Assembly: GCA_013822245.1 (NCBI GenBank)
Contig: PNKE01000086.1
Span: 1-64,000 of the forward strand
Direction of reading: 5' to 3'
DNA from: Candidatus Solibacter sp.
GTDB taxonomy: Bacteria; Acidobacteriota; Terriglobia; Bryobacterales; Bryobacteraceae
Length of the DNA: 64,000 nt
Each line of letters starts with the position of its first letter. Positions within the stretch are counted from its first letter, which is position 1. The notes under the pieces are model-generated. The model did no database searches. It saw only the letters and a program-made list of their open reading frames with translations, and was not told where the DNA came from. Of the stretch, positions 1 to 10,900 are shown one piece after another. A program made the position numbers and the translations under genes.

Positions 1-2
1 AT

Positions 3-1316
3 ATCCCCTCCGCCGCCGCACCCGACACCACCGCTCCCCCTTTCGACAAACCCCTCGCCGCCGCCACAGCCGCCCTCCGCTCCCCCCGCACCGCCCATCT
101 CCCCGATCTCCCCTCGGCCCTCCTGCTCGCCCCAACCCTGCTCGGCTCGCCTTCCGCCGCCGCCGTCTTCCATCTCTGCTTCCTCGCCTCGCTCGCCCTG
201 CTCGCCGCCGCCTTTGCCCGCCGCCTGGCGTCTCTCTACCAGCCCGATCCCTCTCCCAACCGCGCCCATCTGCTCGCCGCCGTCCTCGTCTTCGCCTCCA
301 CCCCCCTCGCCCTCGCCGCCTGTGACGCCCGCACCGGCCTGGCCGGCCTCGTCGCCCTCACCGCCGGACTCTTTCTCGCCTTCCTCGCCGTCCGCGAACG
401 CTGCATCCGCGCCGCCGCCGCCTCGGCCATCGCCTTCACCCTCGCTGTAGCCCTGCCCGGATCGAATCCCGCTTTCCCCGGCTTCCTCTTCCTGCCCTTC
501 GCCAACTACCCCGCCGCCATCCCCCTCGCCGCCATCGCTGCCGCCGTCCTGCTCGCCCCTTACAGGACCATCCTCGCCCTGGTCGCCGCCCTCCACCTCA
601 TCACCTCGTGGCCCGCTGTGACTGACCTTCTCGCCCCCAAATCCCTCGCCCGTTTCTCGCCCATCGCCTGGTCCGAAGCCGCCACTCCCAACCGCGACGC
701 CTGGCTCGCCGCCCATCTGCCCGGCTACATCCAGGCCCGCTTCCTCGACGAAGCCACCCACCCCGCCGCCGTCATCGCCACATCCGAATCCCTCCCCCTT
801 GCCTGGACCGCCCGCCGCGTCCTCCCCCTCGCCCCCTTCATGCCAATGCTCGCGGCCGCCATATCGCCCAACAGCCATTCCACCCGCCTCGAAACCCGCC
901 GCTTCTCGCCCCTCACCGGCCGCACTCTGCCGATCCCGCTCTCCGCCCCGGCGGCCGAAATCCGCCTCTACTTCAAGGGCAGGGAAGTCCCCCGCTCCCC
1001 CTCCTGGCGGGTCCGCTGCCCCGAAGCCTTCGACAGTTCAGTCCTCACCCTCTGCACCGCCCCTTACGCCGAAATCGACTTCTCGCGCCCCGTCTCGGTC
1101 GACGAAATCCGCATCCTCGGCCACCAGGGCGTCTCCGTCCCCACCCTCACCGGCCTCCGCCGCTCGGCCATCGACGAACTCCGCCGCGCCGGCATCACCC
1201 ACATCCTCATCGGCGGCTCGCACCCCCTTGCCGGCGACCTGTCCCGCAACACCCGTTTCTGGGCCATCCGCGACTCCGGCGACCGCGCCGACTCCCACCT
1301 CTATGCCTTGGACTAA
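3..1316 (+). CDS. Polytopic membrane protein, C-terminal part
   Basis: The frame is open from the left edge to a TAA at 1314-1316, so about 437 C-terminal residues are present and the start lies outside the window. The first ~210 residues contain several Ala/Leu-rich hydrophobic stretches that look like membrane helices; the last ~230 residues look soluble. The next gene, 40 bp downstream on the same strand, is a GT39-like membrane protein, so the two may form an operon for envelope glycan assembly. No catalytic motif is recognisable in the visible part and the function is unknown. Its codons end almost always in C. Confidence 0.7.
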   Translation: MPSAAAPDTTAPPFDKPLAAATAALRSPRTAHLPDLPSALLLAPTLLGSPSAAAVFHLCFLASLALLAAAFARRLASLYQPDPSPNRAHLLAAVLVFASTPLALAACDARTGLAGLVALTAGLFLAFLAVRERCIRAAAASAIAFTLAVALPGSNPAFPGFLFLPFANYPAAIPLAAIAAAVLLAPYRTILALVAALHLITSWPAVTDLLAPKSLARFSPIAWSEAATPNRDAWLAAHLPGYIQARFLDEATHPAAVIATSESLPLAWTARRVLPLAPFMPMLAAAISPNSHSTRLETRRFSPLTGRTLPIPLSAPAAEIRLYFKGREVPRSPSWRVRCPEAFDSSVLTLCTAPYAEIDFSRPVSVDEIRILGHQGVSVPTLTGLRRSAIDELRRAGITHILIGGSHPLAGDLSRNTRFWAIRDSGDRADSHLYALD

Positions 1317-1356
1317 CCCCCTCTCCACACCCGGACCCAATCGATCGGGAACTTGA

Positions 1357-2739
1357 ATGCCCTGGACCAGACTCACCACCCTCCTGCTCGCCGCCGCCGG
1401 AGCCTTCCACCTCCACCGCGCCTTCTCGCTCGCCGTCACCACCGACGAAGCCTTCACCGCCATCGCCTTCGCCTCGCCCCCCTGGCTCGAAATCCTCACC
1501 TCCTACGACGCCAACCACCACGTCCTCCACAGCCTGCTCTGCAAACTCTCCCTTTCCCTGTTCGGGTGGAACGCCCTCGCCCTCCGCCTGCCCTCCCTGC
1601 TCGCCTGCCTGCTCTTCTTCACCATCGCCCGCCGCCTCTTCCCCGGCTCCCCCCTCCAACTCGTCCTTTGCGCCTGGCTCGCCTTCCACCCCGCCCTCTA
1701 CGACTGGTTCTCGCTCGCCCGCGGCTACTCCCTCGCCCTCGCCTTCCTCCTCGCCGCCCTCTATGAACTCAGCGGCCCGCTGCCCACCCTCACCCGCGCG
1801 TCCATCTTCCTCGGACTCAGCGCCGCCTCCAACTTCGTCTTCGCCATCCCCGCCGCCGCCGTCGCCCTCGCCTGGACCGCCGCCCGCAAGTCCTGGACCC
1901 GCCTGCCCCACCTCGCCGTCCCCGGCGCCGCCCTCGCCCTCATCATCACCGCCATCCCGCTCTCCCGCGCCGAGGGCGCCAACTTCTACTACGGCGCACC
2001 CAATCTCCTCGAAAGCTTCCGATCCCTGTTCGCCATCCCTCACCTCGATTTCGTCTCTGCCCTCCTGATCGCCGCCGTCCCTTTCACCCTCGCCGCCGCC
2101 CTCTGGTACTCCCGCCGCGACGAAACACTCCGTTTCTTCACTCTCTCCTTAACGCTCTGCCTGCTCGCCGCCGCCGTCCTCCGGCTCGCCGGCATCCCTT
2201 TCCCCTACGGCCGCACCGGCGCCTACATCACCCTCCTCTGGATCCTCTCCACCTTCGCGCTCGCCGCCCGCCTGGATGACGCCTCCCAGTCCCGATTATT
2301 CGTTTTCCGACTGATTCCAGACAAGTTCCTTGTGTTCAACGGCCTGAAACGTAACGCTGAAACCATCGCTTCGCCTGGCGGACGCCCCTGGCTCTGGGCC
2401 GCCCTGCTTGCCCCCGCCGCCCTCTTTGTTTTCACCATCCCCACCGGCTTCGCCCGCCCCTGGCAGTACGACGCCGGCAACCGCGCCGTCATGGACCATC
2501 TGCTCCAATCCGGCGCCGCCCAGCCCTCCATCGCCGCCTCCCCCATGCTCGTCCCAGGACTCGAATTCTATCGCCGCCGCCCCGCGTCCGCTCATTGGCC
2601 GCGGGTGAAGACCTTCACCGCGGAATCCTCGCCCGCCTACCTCATCCTCCGCACCGACGAACCCCCCGCCCAGCCTCCGGCCGGCTACACGCCCATCTTC
2701 CGCGACCTCGTTTCAGGCATCGTGCTCTTTCGCCGCTGA
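1357..2739 (+). CDS. GT39/ArnT-like membrane glycosyltransferase
   Basis: A 460-residue polytopic membrane protein. Near the N-terminus, at the start of the first periplasmic loop, it has TTDEAF; an acidic Asp-Glu pair there is the hallmark of lipid-linked glycosyltransferases of the ArnT/PMT (GT39/GT83) superfamily. It is followed by NHHVLHSLL, which also fits the family. About ten hydrophobic segments and a short soluble tail follow. Such enzymes use polyprenyl-phosphate sugars to modify proteins or lipids on the outer face of the inner membrane. Donor and acceptor cannot be told from sequence. The ATG follows the upstream membrane gene by 40 bp. Confidence 0.7.
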   Translation: MPWTRLTTLLLAAAGAFHLHRAFSLAVTTDEAFTAIAFASPPWLEILTSYDANHHVLHSLLCKLSLSLFGWNALALRLPSLLACLLFFTIARRLFPGSPLQLVLCAWLAFHPALYDWFSLARGYSLALAFLLAALYELSGPLPTLTRASIFLGLSAASNFVFAIPAAAVALAWTAARKSWTRLPHLAVPGAALALIITAIPLSRAEGANFYYGAPNLLESFRSLFAIPHLDFVSALLIAAVPFTLAAALWYSRRDETLRFFTLSLTLCLLAAAVLRLAGIPFPYGRTGAYITLLWILSTFALAARLDDASQSRLFVFRLIPDKFLVFNGLKRNAETIASPGGRPWLWAALLAPAALFVFTIPTGFARPWQYDAGNRAVMDHLLQSGAAQPSIAASPMLVPGLEFYRRRPASAHWPRVKTFTAESSPAYLILRTDEPPAQPPAGYTPIFRDLVSGIVLFRR

Positions 2740-2848
2740 GCTATGTGCCGATCCCGGATCGGACCTCCGGCCCGGCCGCCGAAGCGATGACAAAAGAGGG
2801 ACGGAGGCGGCGCCGGCATGAAGAACCGGCTCAGCGGCAGAGCCATGT

Positions 2849-5359
2849 CTACCGGACGCTGATCTTCACGGTTCCAATGAGTTTGGAATCAAAGACGATG
2901 CTGAGGGCAACATCCGGGCCGGCGGCCGTCAACGGGGAGAGGGCTATGGCGATGGCATATTCGCCGGCCTGCCCGGCAACCGGGGCCACGGAAATGATCG
3001 AGTGCTCCACCGGCCCGGACCCGGCCAGGAAGCGCCTCACGTCGGGCGTTGCGCCGAGATCGGGCAGGTTCCTAGCCAGCACCTGAATGAGTTCGCCTGG
3101 CTTTGGAGCATTGGCTCCGGTGAGATCGGCGCCCATGATCGTCTGAACCTTGTGGATCATCGGTGGAGCCGATTCAATCGTCACCATCGCCGGTAGAGCG
3201 GCGATGCCGCTGAAGGAAAGCCGCAGCACCGCCTTGCCCGGCGGGACCGCCGCCGGCACGACGATGTGGACCAATCCGGACTCGGCATCGATGCGCGTCA
3301 CCATCGCCGGGACGCCGGCGATGATGGCCGAAGAACCGGCCGGCGAGGCGGATTCAGGCAGTTTGCCCACCGGCACAATCAGTTCCCCGCCGGGGTAGGG
3401 CGTGCCGCCGGAGATCTTCGACATCACCACATAGGGCGTGGAGTTCGCCGGCATGATGTTGAACTGTTCGGCGGCGGTGATCCTTTTCAGTCCGGCCCAG
3501 AGCGAAACCGGAACCGCGCCAACCGCGGCTGACGGCGAAACGGCCACATGGACCAAAGCCTTTGACGGCGAGACCGGGATCAGGTTCAGAGCCGTGATCT
3601 CACCGGATCCAAAGGTGGCATGCAGGGCGCCGGAGTCCATTTCAACGCCTTCGGCGGCGATCTCGATCAGGCCCTCGGCGCCGGCGGGCATCGACGGCGT
3701 CGCCAGGCGGACAGAGGGCTCGGCGGCGGTTTCAAAGCCATAGGCGGGCGACTTCGAGCCAAGCGGCATCAGCGTGCTTTGGCCGTCGGGGTTGAGCACG
3801 GCGACCACCGAGCGGTGGCCAAACGGGGCCACGGGCGGCTTGACGACGAGGCGTTGAGGATCGAAGGCGGCGACCGTGCCGGCCACGCCATCGAACAGAA
3901 CCTTGGAGGTCTCGGCGAAGGTTCCGCCCTCGATGGTCAGGGTGTTGTCGGGATTCGGGGTGAGGGCGGTGATGGTGGGCGCCTGCTGTTTGAGGATGCG
4001 CAGCGAAGAGGGCGCGACGTGGGTTTCGCCGTTCAGGGTGAAGATGAGGTGGCGGTGGCCCAAGGCGGCCGACGCTGACTTCTGAACATCCAATTGAACA
4101 TAGGACGAAGCGTACGGGTAGGCCTTGATGCCGCCGGGGGCGATCGACTCAGGGGCATCCAGCAGCGAGACGCCGAGCCCTGGCATGGGCGCGGCGCCGG
4201 TGGTCATTCCATAACCATAAAGAATCAGCGAGGAGATGCCGGAGGAAACCACCATCGAGGCCGGTTTGACGGCTTCCTGGCCGATAAAGGTATAGGTCTG
4301 GACCGAGTGCAGATTCACCTTGTCCCGCGCGCGTACGGAGAAGTCGTAGCCGGTGAATTCGCCGGGCTTGGGAAAGATGATTGGGATGTGTGGCGTGGAG
4401 GTGTCGCCGGGGTAGAAGGACGTATTGAAACCCGGACCCGGCAGCAGGAGGTTGTCGGGGTTGGCCGGATCGGCGGCGAAGGTGAGATTGACGGGCTGGG
4501 GTTCGCCTTGCAGAGCCGGGGGCAGGGGCTGGGCGTAGAGGTAATAGGGGCCAGGGGCGAGGCCTTCGATCCTGTAGGAGCCATCCAGACCGGTGAGAAC
4601 CGAGACGGCGGGTCCGGCGGGGGTGATGGCGGTGACCGAGGCCAGGTGAATGCCGGCGGCTCCGAGGACCACGCGGCCGGCGATGGCCACGGTGTTGCCG
4701 CGGAAGGCGGCCGAGGGGTAGAGGATTGACATGCCGATTTGGTCGTCGAGGGTGAGCGGCGAGGCTTTCGACGTGGTGCGGGTGATCTCGGTGGACATGA
4801 CGCCGCCGCTCCAGGAGTGCTGGAGGCCGAGGGCATGGCCGATCTCGTGGACCAGGGTGAGAAAGAAGCGCTCCGTGTAGACGGGGCGGGCCGTCGGCGA
4901 GGCGAGGTTGATGGGCAGGATCACCTGCGAGCGGACGATGGGGACGTAGGCTCCGTAGGCGTCCGTCACCGGGTCCAGGCGGTTGGTGGGGCCGCCCATG
5001 GCGATGATGCCGGGCGGCATTTCGTCGAACACGATTTCTACATGCGGCGAGGCGATGGGACGGGATTCCGAGGACAGGCCGCCGAAGGTGAGTTTCAATT
5101 CCGAGGCCGAGACCTGGTTCCAGGCGTTGGCGGCGGCCCGGACCTGGCTGACCAGGGAGGTGAAGCTGTCGCCGGGGGCGTATTCCTGTGCGCCGGTCTC
5201 ACGGATCAAGATGGGGAGCTTCTTGCCGGGCAGGGCAGCGGGGTCGAAGCGGGCGACGAGGCGCTGGTAGGTGGCGGAGTAGGTAATGAAATGGTGGTAG
5301 GCGGTGGCGGCGGGCGCCAGCAGGAGAGAACAGGCCAGCAGTGCGGAGCCGAGCTTCAT
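2849..5359 (-). CDS. Secreted matrixin-like metalloprotease with TIG-like repeats
   Basis: An 836-residue exported protein with a signal peptide at residues 1-20. The N-terminal ~200 residues carry VHEIGHALGLQHS, the HExxHxxGxxH zinc site of metzincins (matrixin/M10-like). A carboxypeptidase-regulatory-like (transthyretin fold) segment follows near residues 225-300, then a long series of beta-rich stretches resembling IPT/TIG or cohesin-like modules. This layout is common among large extracellular acidobacterial proteins. The start codon overlaps the stop of the upstream gene (ATGA, 5356-5359), so the two are translationally coupled. Substrate unknown. Confidence 0.75.
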   Translation of the reverse strand: MKLGSALLACSLLLAPAATAYHHFITYSATYQRLVARFDPAALPGKKLPILIRETGAQEYAPGDSFTSLVSQVRAAANAWNQVSASELKLTFGGLSSESRPIASPHVEIVFDEMPPGIIAMGGPTNRLDPVTDAYGAYVPIVRSQVILPINLASPTARPVYTERFFLTLVHEIGHALGLQHSWSGGVMSTEITRTTSKASPLTLDDQIGMSILYPSAAFRGNTVAIAGRVVLGAAGIHLASVTAITPAGPAVSVLTGLDGSYRIEGLAPGPYYLYAQPLPPALQGEPQPVNLTFAADPANPDNLLLPGPGFNTSFYPGDTSTPHIPIIFPKPGEFTGYDFSVRARDKVNLHSVQTYTFIGQEAVKPASMVVSSGISSLILYGYGMTTGAAPMPGLGVSLLDAPESIAPGGIKAYPYASSYVQLDVQKSASAALGHRHLIFTLNGETHVAPSSLRILKQQAPTITALTPNPDNTLTIEGGTFAETSKVLFDGVAGTVAAFDPQRLVVKPPVAPFGHRSVVAVLNPDGQSTLMPLGSKSPAYGFETAAEPSVRLATPSMPAGAEGLIEIAAEGVEMDSGALHATFGSGEITALNLIPVSPSKALVHVAVSPSAAVGAVPVSLWAGLKRITAAEQFNIMPANSTPYVVMSKISGGTPYPGGELIVPVGKLPESASPAGSSAIIAGVPAMVTRIDAESGLVHIVVPAAVPPGKAVLRLSFSGIAALPAMVTIESAPPMIHKVQTIMGADLTGANAPKPGELIQVLARNLPDLGATPDVRRFLAGSGPVEHSIISVAPVAGQAGEYAIAIALSPLTAAGPDVALSIVFDSKLIGTVKISVR

Positions 5360-5898
5360 CGCACGGCCCCCTCGGTGGAACCGACGATGCGGCGGAGCCG
5401 TTCGAGGGTCAGCGTAAGGGGAGTCGAGGTGACTTCCTTGCCTGATTTGTCCACCAGTTCGGCATCGAGGACGCCGCGGGTGAGGACGGCTTCGCCGGCG
5501 GAGTTGAGTTTGAGGTCGAACAGGCCTTGCGAGAGTCCGATGATGTGGAGGATGCCGCTCTGGCTCTTCCAGATGAAGACGACGTATTCGGTGGCGGGCT
5601 TGAGAACCGGGCTGCCGGCGATGGTCTGGCGGACGCCGCCGGCGATGCCGCCGGGGACCGAGACATCGAGCGTCGCGCCGGCTTCGCCCTTCAGCCTTTC
5701 CGAAACGTTCAGTTTATAGACGGTGTAGACCATGGGTCCGCGCTGGACGCTGGACCTGGCGGCGACGGTGGCGCGGACGACGATGTGGCTCTTGGCGGCC
5801 ATCTCTTCGAGGGTGAGCCTTTCCAGAGTGGTCGCCGGCGCCTGGGGGGCCAGGAGGGCAAAGGCAACGGTGATTCCGGAGAGGCGGAAGAGCATCAT
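5356..5898 (-). CDS. Small exported protein of unknown function
   Basis: A 180-residue protein with an N-terminal signal peptide (cleavage near an APAT/TLERL junction, about residue 23). The mature part looks beta-rich (TVYKLNVSERLKG, VSVPGGIAGGVR) and has no motif I can assign. Its 3' end overlaps the matrixin-like protease gene by 4 bp. It may therefore be a chaperone, inhibitor or partner of that protease, but this rests only on gene order. Confidence 0.6.
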   Translation of the reverse strand: MMLFRLSGITVAFALLAPQAPATTLERLTLEEMAAKSHIVVRATVAARSSVQRGPMVYTVYKLNVSERLKGEAGATLDVSVPGGIAGGVRQTIAGSPVLKPATEYVVFIWKSQSGILHIIGLSQGLFDLKLNSAGEAVLTRGVLDAELVDKSGKEVTSTPLTLTLERLRRIVGSTEGAVR

Positions 5899-6008
5899 CT
5901 ATTATGTAGCAATCGGCGAGCCAAACAGGACAGCCGCAAGTGATTGAAAACAGGGCGGCGTCCAAGAACAGATGAGTCAACTGGACACAACCCGCGGCCT
6001 AGTGTGTC

Positions 6009-7889
6009 TCAGCCCGGCTCACGATCGCGAATGACGAGGACAGGGACGCCGACGGCATGACGTACTTCATTAATAGTAGCCCCGAAAATCATGTCTTTCA
6101 AGCCTTTATGTCCATGTGCTCCCATAACAAGCAGGTCGGCGTTGACCGAGCGGGCGGTGCGGACAATCTGTTCGCTGACGTTTCCGCCGTGGGTGACGAT
6201 CAATTCGGCGTCGAGGCCGGCGGAGACGAGTTGGAGGCGGAGGGTTTCGAGATAGGCCTGGCCCTCGGCGACTTCGGCGGTGGAGGCGTCGCTGCCGTAG
6301 ACCAGACTGGTGACGCCCTCCTCGACGTGGAGCAGGAAGAGTTTGGCGCCGGGCGAGCGGGCGAGCGAGGCGGCATGGAGGAGGGTCTCGGCGTCGAGAC
6401 GGGAGTGGTCGAGGGGGACAAGGATTCGGGAGTAAGAGGGGGCGGCGAGCTTGATCTGGAGGTCAACGGCCTTGGCGATGGGGACGACGGCGGCGCTGGG
6501 AGCGGCCGGTTTACGGAGCCAGGGTTCGGCGATGAGCCAGATGAGCAGTCCGCCGACGGCGAGGTTGACGGGCAGCAGGATGAAGGCGAGGGCGGGGGCG
6601 GTGGCGAGCCAGCCGGTGATGGTGCTCCAGGCGAGCAGTCCGTTGAGGGCAAGGATGATGGAGGCGGCGGACCAGGCCAGGGTCTTGACCCAGACGGGGC
6701 TGGCGAAGGCGCCCATGCGTTGACGGTCGGAGGTAAAGCGGATGAGGGGGATGACGGCGAACGGAAGTTGGAGGCTGAGGACGACCTGGGAAAAAATAAG
6801 GAGCTGATAGACGGCCTTGTCGCCGGCCCAGAGGATGGTGAGGACGGCGGGCGCCACGGCCACGGCGCGGGTGACCAGACGGCGCAGCCAGGGGCGCAAG
6901 CGGATGTCGAGGAAGCCCTCCATGACGATCTGGCCGGCCATGGTGCCGGTGATGGTTGAACTCTGGCCGGCGCAGAGCAGGGCGATGGCGAAGACGGCGG
7001 CGGCGAGACCGGAGCCGAGCAGGGGTTCGAGGAGTTGGTGGGCCTGTTTGATTTCGGTGACGACGATGCCGTTCTTGAAAAACGTGGCGGCGGCGAGGAT
7101 GAGGATGGCGGCGTTGACGAGCAGGGCGCCGTTCAGGGCGATGACGGAATCGATGAGATTGAACTTGCAGGCGTCGCGTTTAGCCTGGTCGCCGCCGGAG
7201 ATGCGGCGGGTCTGGACAAGGGAGGAGTGCAGGTAGAGGTTGTGCGGCATGACGGTGGCGCCGAGGATGCCGATGGCGACGTAGAGGCTGTCGAAGTTGA
7301 GGCGCGGGACGAGGCCGCCGGCGACCTCGGACCAGACCGGTTTGGAGAGGAAGATTTCGATGAAGAAGCAACCGGCGATGATGGTGATGAAAGCCAGAAT
7401 GATGGATTCCATCATGCGGATGCCGAAGCGGGTGAACCAGAGGACGAGGAAGGTGTCGAGCGTGGTGAGCAGGACGCCGTAGATGAGCGGGATGCCGAAC
7501 AGGAGGTTGAGGCCGATGGCTGCGCCGAGCAGTTCGGCGAGGTCGCAGGCGGCGATGGCGAGTTCGCAGAGAAACCAAAGGGCCTTGGAGACGGGTTTGG
7601 GGTAATGAAGGCGGCAGGCCTGGGCGAGGTCGAGACCGGAGGCGATGCCGAGGCGCGCGCTGAGGGTCTGGAGCAGGATGGCCATGGCGTTGGAGAGCAC
7701 CAGGACCCAGAGGAGTTGATAGCCGAAGCGTGCGCCGCCTTCGATGTCGGTGGCCCAGTTGCCGGGGTCCATATAGCCGACCGAGACGAGGTAGGCGGGA
7801 CCGGCGAAGGCAAAGACACGGCGCCAGAGCGACGGGTGGGACGTCGAGACGGAAGAGTGGACTTCGGACAGTGAACGGTTGTCGTTCAA
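6009..7889 (-). CDS. Nramp divalent metal transporter fused to a UspA domain
   Basis: A 626-residue protein. The first ~440 residues are an Nramp (MntH-type) proton-coupled Mn/Fe transporter: DPGN at residues 41-44 in the first helix and MPHN in the sixth are the metal-coordinating motifs, and the helix pattern is complete. Residues ~484-622 form a universal-stress-protein domain ending in MGAHGHKG then FGATINEVRH, matching the G-2x-G-9x-G(S/T) ATP-binding signature. The fusion suggests that nucleotide binding modulates transport. It appears to start at TTG 7887-7889, with a possible -10 element (TAACAT) 6 nt upstream. Confidence 0.88.
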   Translation of the reverse strand: MNDNRSLSEVHSSVSTSHPSLWRRVFAFAGPAYLVSVGYMDPGNWATDIEGGARFGYQLLWVLVLSNAMAILLQTLSARLGIASGLDLAQACRLHYPKPVSKALWFLCELAIAACDLAELLGAAIGLNLLFGIPLIYGVLLTTLDTFLVLWFTRFGIRMMESIILAFITIIAGCFFIEIFLSKPVWSEVAGGLVPRLNFDSLYVAIGILGATVMPHNLYLHSSLVQTRRISGGDQAKRDACKFNLIDSVIALNGALLVNAAILILAAATFFKNGIVVTEIKQAHQLLEPLLGSGLAAAVFAIALLCAGQSSTITGTMAGQIVMEGFLDIRLRPWLRRLVTRAVAVAPAVLTILWAGDKAVYQLLIFSQVVLSLQLPFAVIPLIRFTSDRQRMGAFASPVWVKTLAWSAASIILALNGLLAWSTITGWLATAPALAFILLPVNLAVGGLLIWLIAEPWLRKPAAPSAAVVPIAKAVDLQIKLAAPSYSRILVPLDHSRLDAETLLHAASLARSPGAKLFLLHVEEGVTSLVYGSDASTAEVAEGQAYLETLRLQLVSAGLDAELIVTHGGNVSEQIVRTARSVNADLLVMGAHGHKGLKDMIFGATINEVRHAVGVPVLVIRDREPG

Positions 7890-7920
7890 GCGACTATGTT
7901 AGCTGATGACGGGCGGCGGA

Positions 7921-7957
7921 GACAGAAAGAGGGAGGCGGTTCTGAGGCGCCTCCCTC
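7921..7957 (-). terminator. Hairpin terminator after the TonB-dependent receptor gene
   Basis: A perfect 10-bp inverted repeat (7929-7938 with 7948-7957) lies 34 bp past the receptor stop. On the minus strand it is followed by a short T-containing tract (TTTCTG). The T-run is weak, so termination may be partial. Confidence 0.55.
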
Positions 7958-7990
7958 CTGGTTCATGGGGGCCGGAGATTCCGGAACCTG

Positions 7991-10900
7991 TCAGAAGCGC
8001 AAGCGCATTCCGAGTTGGATGTTGCGCGGGAAGTTCAGCTGCTGTACTGGGAGAACGCCGAACTGGGCGTCCGAGGGGTTGCCGGCGGGCGGGTCGCCGC
8101 GCAACGGCGTGTTGGTGAAGTTGAACGCCTCGCCGCGGATTTCGAGGTTATAGCGTTCGGTGACGGCGATCTTCTTGGCGATGGCAAGGTCGCTCTGCCA
8201 GGCGGTATGGCTGCGGATCTGGTGGAAGCGGGGCATGAGCTGCACCTGTTCAAAGGCGAGGTTCTGGGTGTAGCAGGACGACCGCCTGTCGAACCATTGG
8301 GTTTCGGAACGCTCAACCTGCATCGGGTCGCCACAGTGGTACTTCCAACCGGTCCAGGCGCCGAGCGGGAAACCGGTCACGTAGCTGGAGGTCCAGTTGA
8401 TGTTCCAGCCGCCGGCGATGGCCTCGGCGGCCTTGGGCATGTTTTTGCCGAAGGCGCGCCCCTTGCCGACGGGCACGTCCCAGATGCCGGCGAACTGGAA
8501 GTTGTGCGAGCGATCGTTGGCGGTGACCACGGTATCGACGAAGTTGTTAAACCAGGAGTAGTTGAACTCCTGGCGGTTGGTGGCCTCCATCTGTTTTGAC
8601 CAGGTATAGGCCAGGACCCAGGTGAGCGCGCCCACGTTGGAGCGATCGCCGAGCATGCGTTTTTCGAAGCGGTTCTGGAGGCCGTGATAGTAGACCCTGC
8701 CCCACGGATTGATGGCGCTCTGGACGCTGTTGAACTGCGGGATGGCGCGCAGCAGTTCGCGGCGCGAGATGTTGGGGCTCGCGCCGAGGGGCTGGTTGGC
8801 CGGCAGGATGCCAAACCAGGGGTTTTTGACCGTGGCCTGGTAGAAGGTGGGATTCTTCATCGCGCCGTCGTAGTCGGCCTGGCTCATGTCGGAGAGCTGG
8901 ATTATTCTGGTCTCGTGGGTGGTCCAGGAGCCGACGTAGGAGGACTCGATGACCATGTTCCAGGGCAATTCGCGCTCCAGGGTATAAGACCACTGATAGG
9001 TGCGCGGGATGGGGCGCTTCCGGTTGTCGAAGCCGACGCCGCCGCCGATGTTGGTATTGATGCCCAGCTTGTTGCCGTTGGGGACGTTCAAGCCATCGGG
9101 CCAGGGATTCTCGCTCGAACCGGGGCCGGTAAACGCGCGCGGCGTCAGGTCGCCGTCGAGAGACCGGATGTAGGGTGTTTGGAGGCTGAACCCGGTGGTC
9201 TGGGAGTTCTGGGTGGCTGTCCTGTGATAGATGCCGAAACCGCCGCGCATGACGGTTTTCGGCAGGAACTGGTAGGCGAAGCCGATTCTAGGCTGGATGT
9301 TGGTCCAATCGATGTCGTAGACGCTGCGGGGGACATCGCCCACCCCGGCGAACTGGAGGCCGCCCTTGATGACCGATGGCGGTTTGGGGAAATTGGGATC
9401 GGCCGCGGCAAGACCTTGCCAGACAGGAACCACCTTGCTGGTGAGGTCCTGGTTCACGGCGTTGTAGTTGAAACCGGCGACGAGGCGGTTGTGGCTTTCG
9501 GTGAGACCGACCTGCCAGTCGTAGCGCAGCCCGAGGTTGAGGGTGAGTTTGGAGTTGACCTTCCAGTCGTCCTGGAAGTAGAAGCCCCAATAGGGCTCGC
9601 GGCGCATGAAGCTGTCGTTGTAATCGATGAAGCCGCTGTTCATGTAGCCCATGAGCAGGTCGGCCACGCTGGCGCCATCGAGAACGCCGGCAAGACGCCG
9701 GCCCTGGTGCTGCTGGCTCCACACCGTTCCGAAGTTAAACAGGCCCGAAGACCGGCCGGACTGCTTGGCGTGGCGCAGCAGCTTGGCGTATTCGGCGCCG
9801 TATTTGAGTGAATGGCGGCCGCGGGTTTCGGCAATGTAGAACTGGGAGTTCAACTGCTGGCGGGAACTCTGGTTCAGGTACTGGTTGCCGAAGATCTCGT
9901 TGTAACCGGAGACCTGAACGCGAGGAGCGCGCTTGTTCGGATAAGTCGGCACCTCCGGGATGTTCTTGATGCCGAGTTTGTCGAACGTGAACGTGCCGCC
10001 GCTGGAATCGTCGGGGAAGTTCTCGATGAAGCGGTCAAACGAGGCCTGCCAGTGCACGACGCGGGTCGGGCTCTGCATCCAGTCGTAGGCGAACTTCCAG
10101 ACCTGGTCGCGGCGAACAGTGCCAGTCATGTTGCCGTTCCGCGCCGGTGGATCGAAGCCGTTGGAGTTGCGGAACTCGGAGCCGTCCTGCCAGACGTAGC
10201 TGGCGTTGAAGCGGTGGTTGTCGTTGATGATGTGGTCCCACTTGGTCATGGGCTGCTCGTACCTGTAGACGCCCACGTTGTCGCCGCGCACGAAGTTCTG
10301 CGCCAGCGCCTGAGGGGTGAAGTTGGGGGCGGGGTAGTACTTGATGATGTTCTGCCCGACCGTGCTGAGGCGGCTGGCCGGGATGATATTGCCGGGGAAC
10401 TGGTCGCGGATGTAGACGCCGCCGCTGGTGCAGTTGGTGCCGGGCAGCGTACAGGGCCGCGAGGTGAGCGGATCATGAACGCGGATCACCGCGGTCTGGC
10501 CCTGGGGGATGAACGTTGAGAAGTCCCCGCGGCGGATCTCCATGGGCGGCACGGATGTGACGCTGGGGAAGGGAACGCGCTCGCGGAAGCCTTCGAAGCT
10601 GAACATGATGAAGTCCTTATCCTTGCGGATCGGACCACCGATGACGCCGCCGAACTGGTGCTGGTTGCGGAAGCCGCGCTTCTGGTTGGCGGCGTTGTTT
10701 TGACGGGTGTTAGCGTCGAGCACGCGGTTGCGCCAGAAGTCGAACAGCGAACCGTGCCATTCGTTGGTGCCCGATTTCATCGTGGTGTTCACGGTGCCGC
10801 CGCCCGTGCGGGCGTACTGCGCGTCATAGGTGTTCACCATCACCTTGAACTCCTGGATCGCTTCGACGTTCGGGGCGATGTTGAACGTGCCGTTGGTGGA

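Noticed and set aside
1207-2043. Minus-strand frame of 278 codons opposite the two first membrane genes
   Set aside because: Gly/Glu-rich noise; the + strand frames encode clear membrane proteins.
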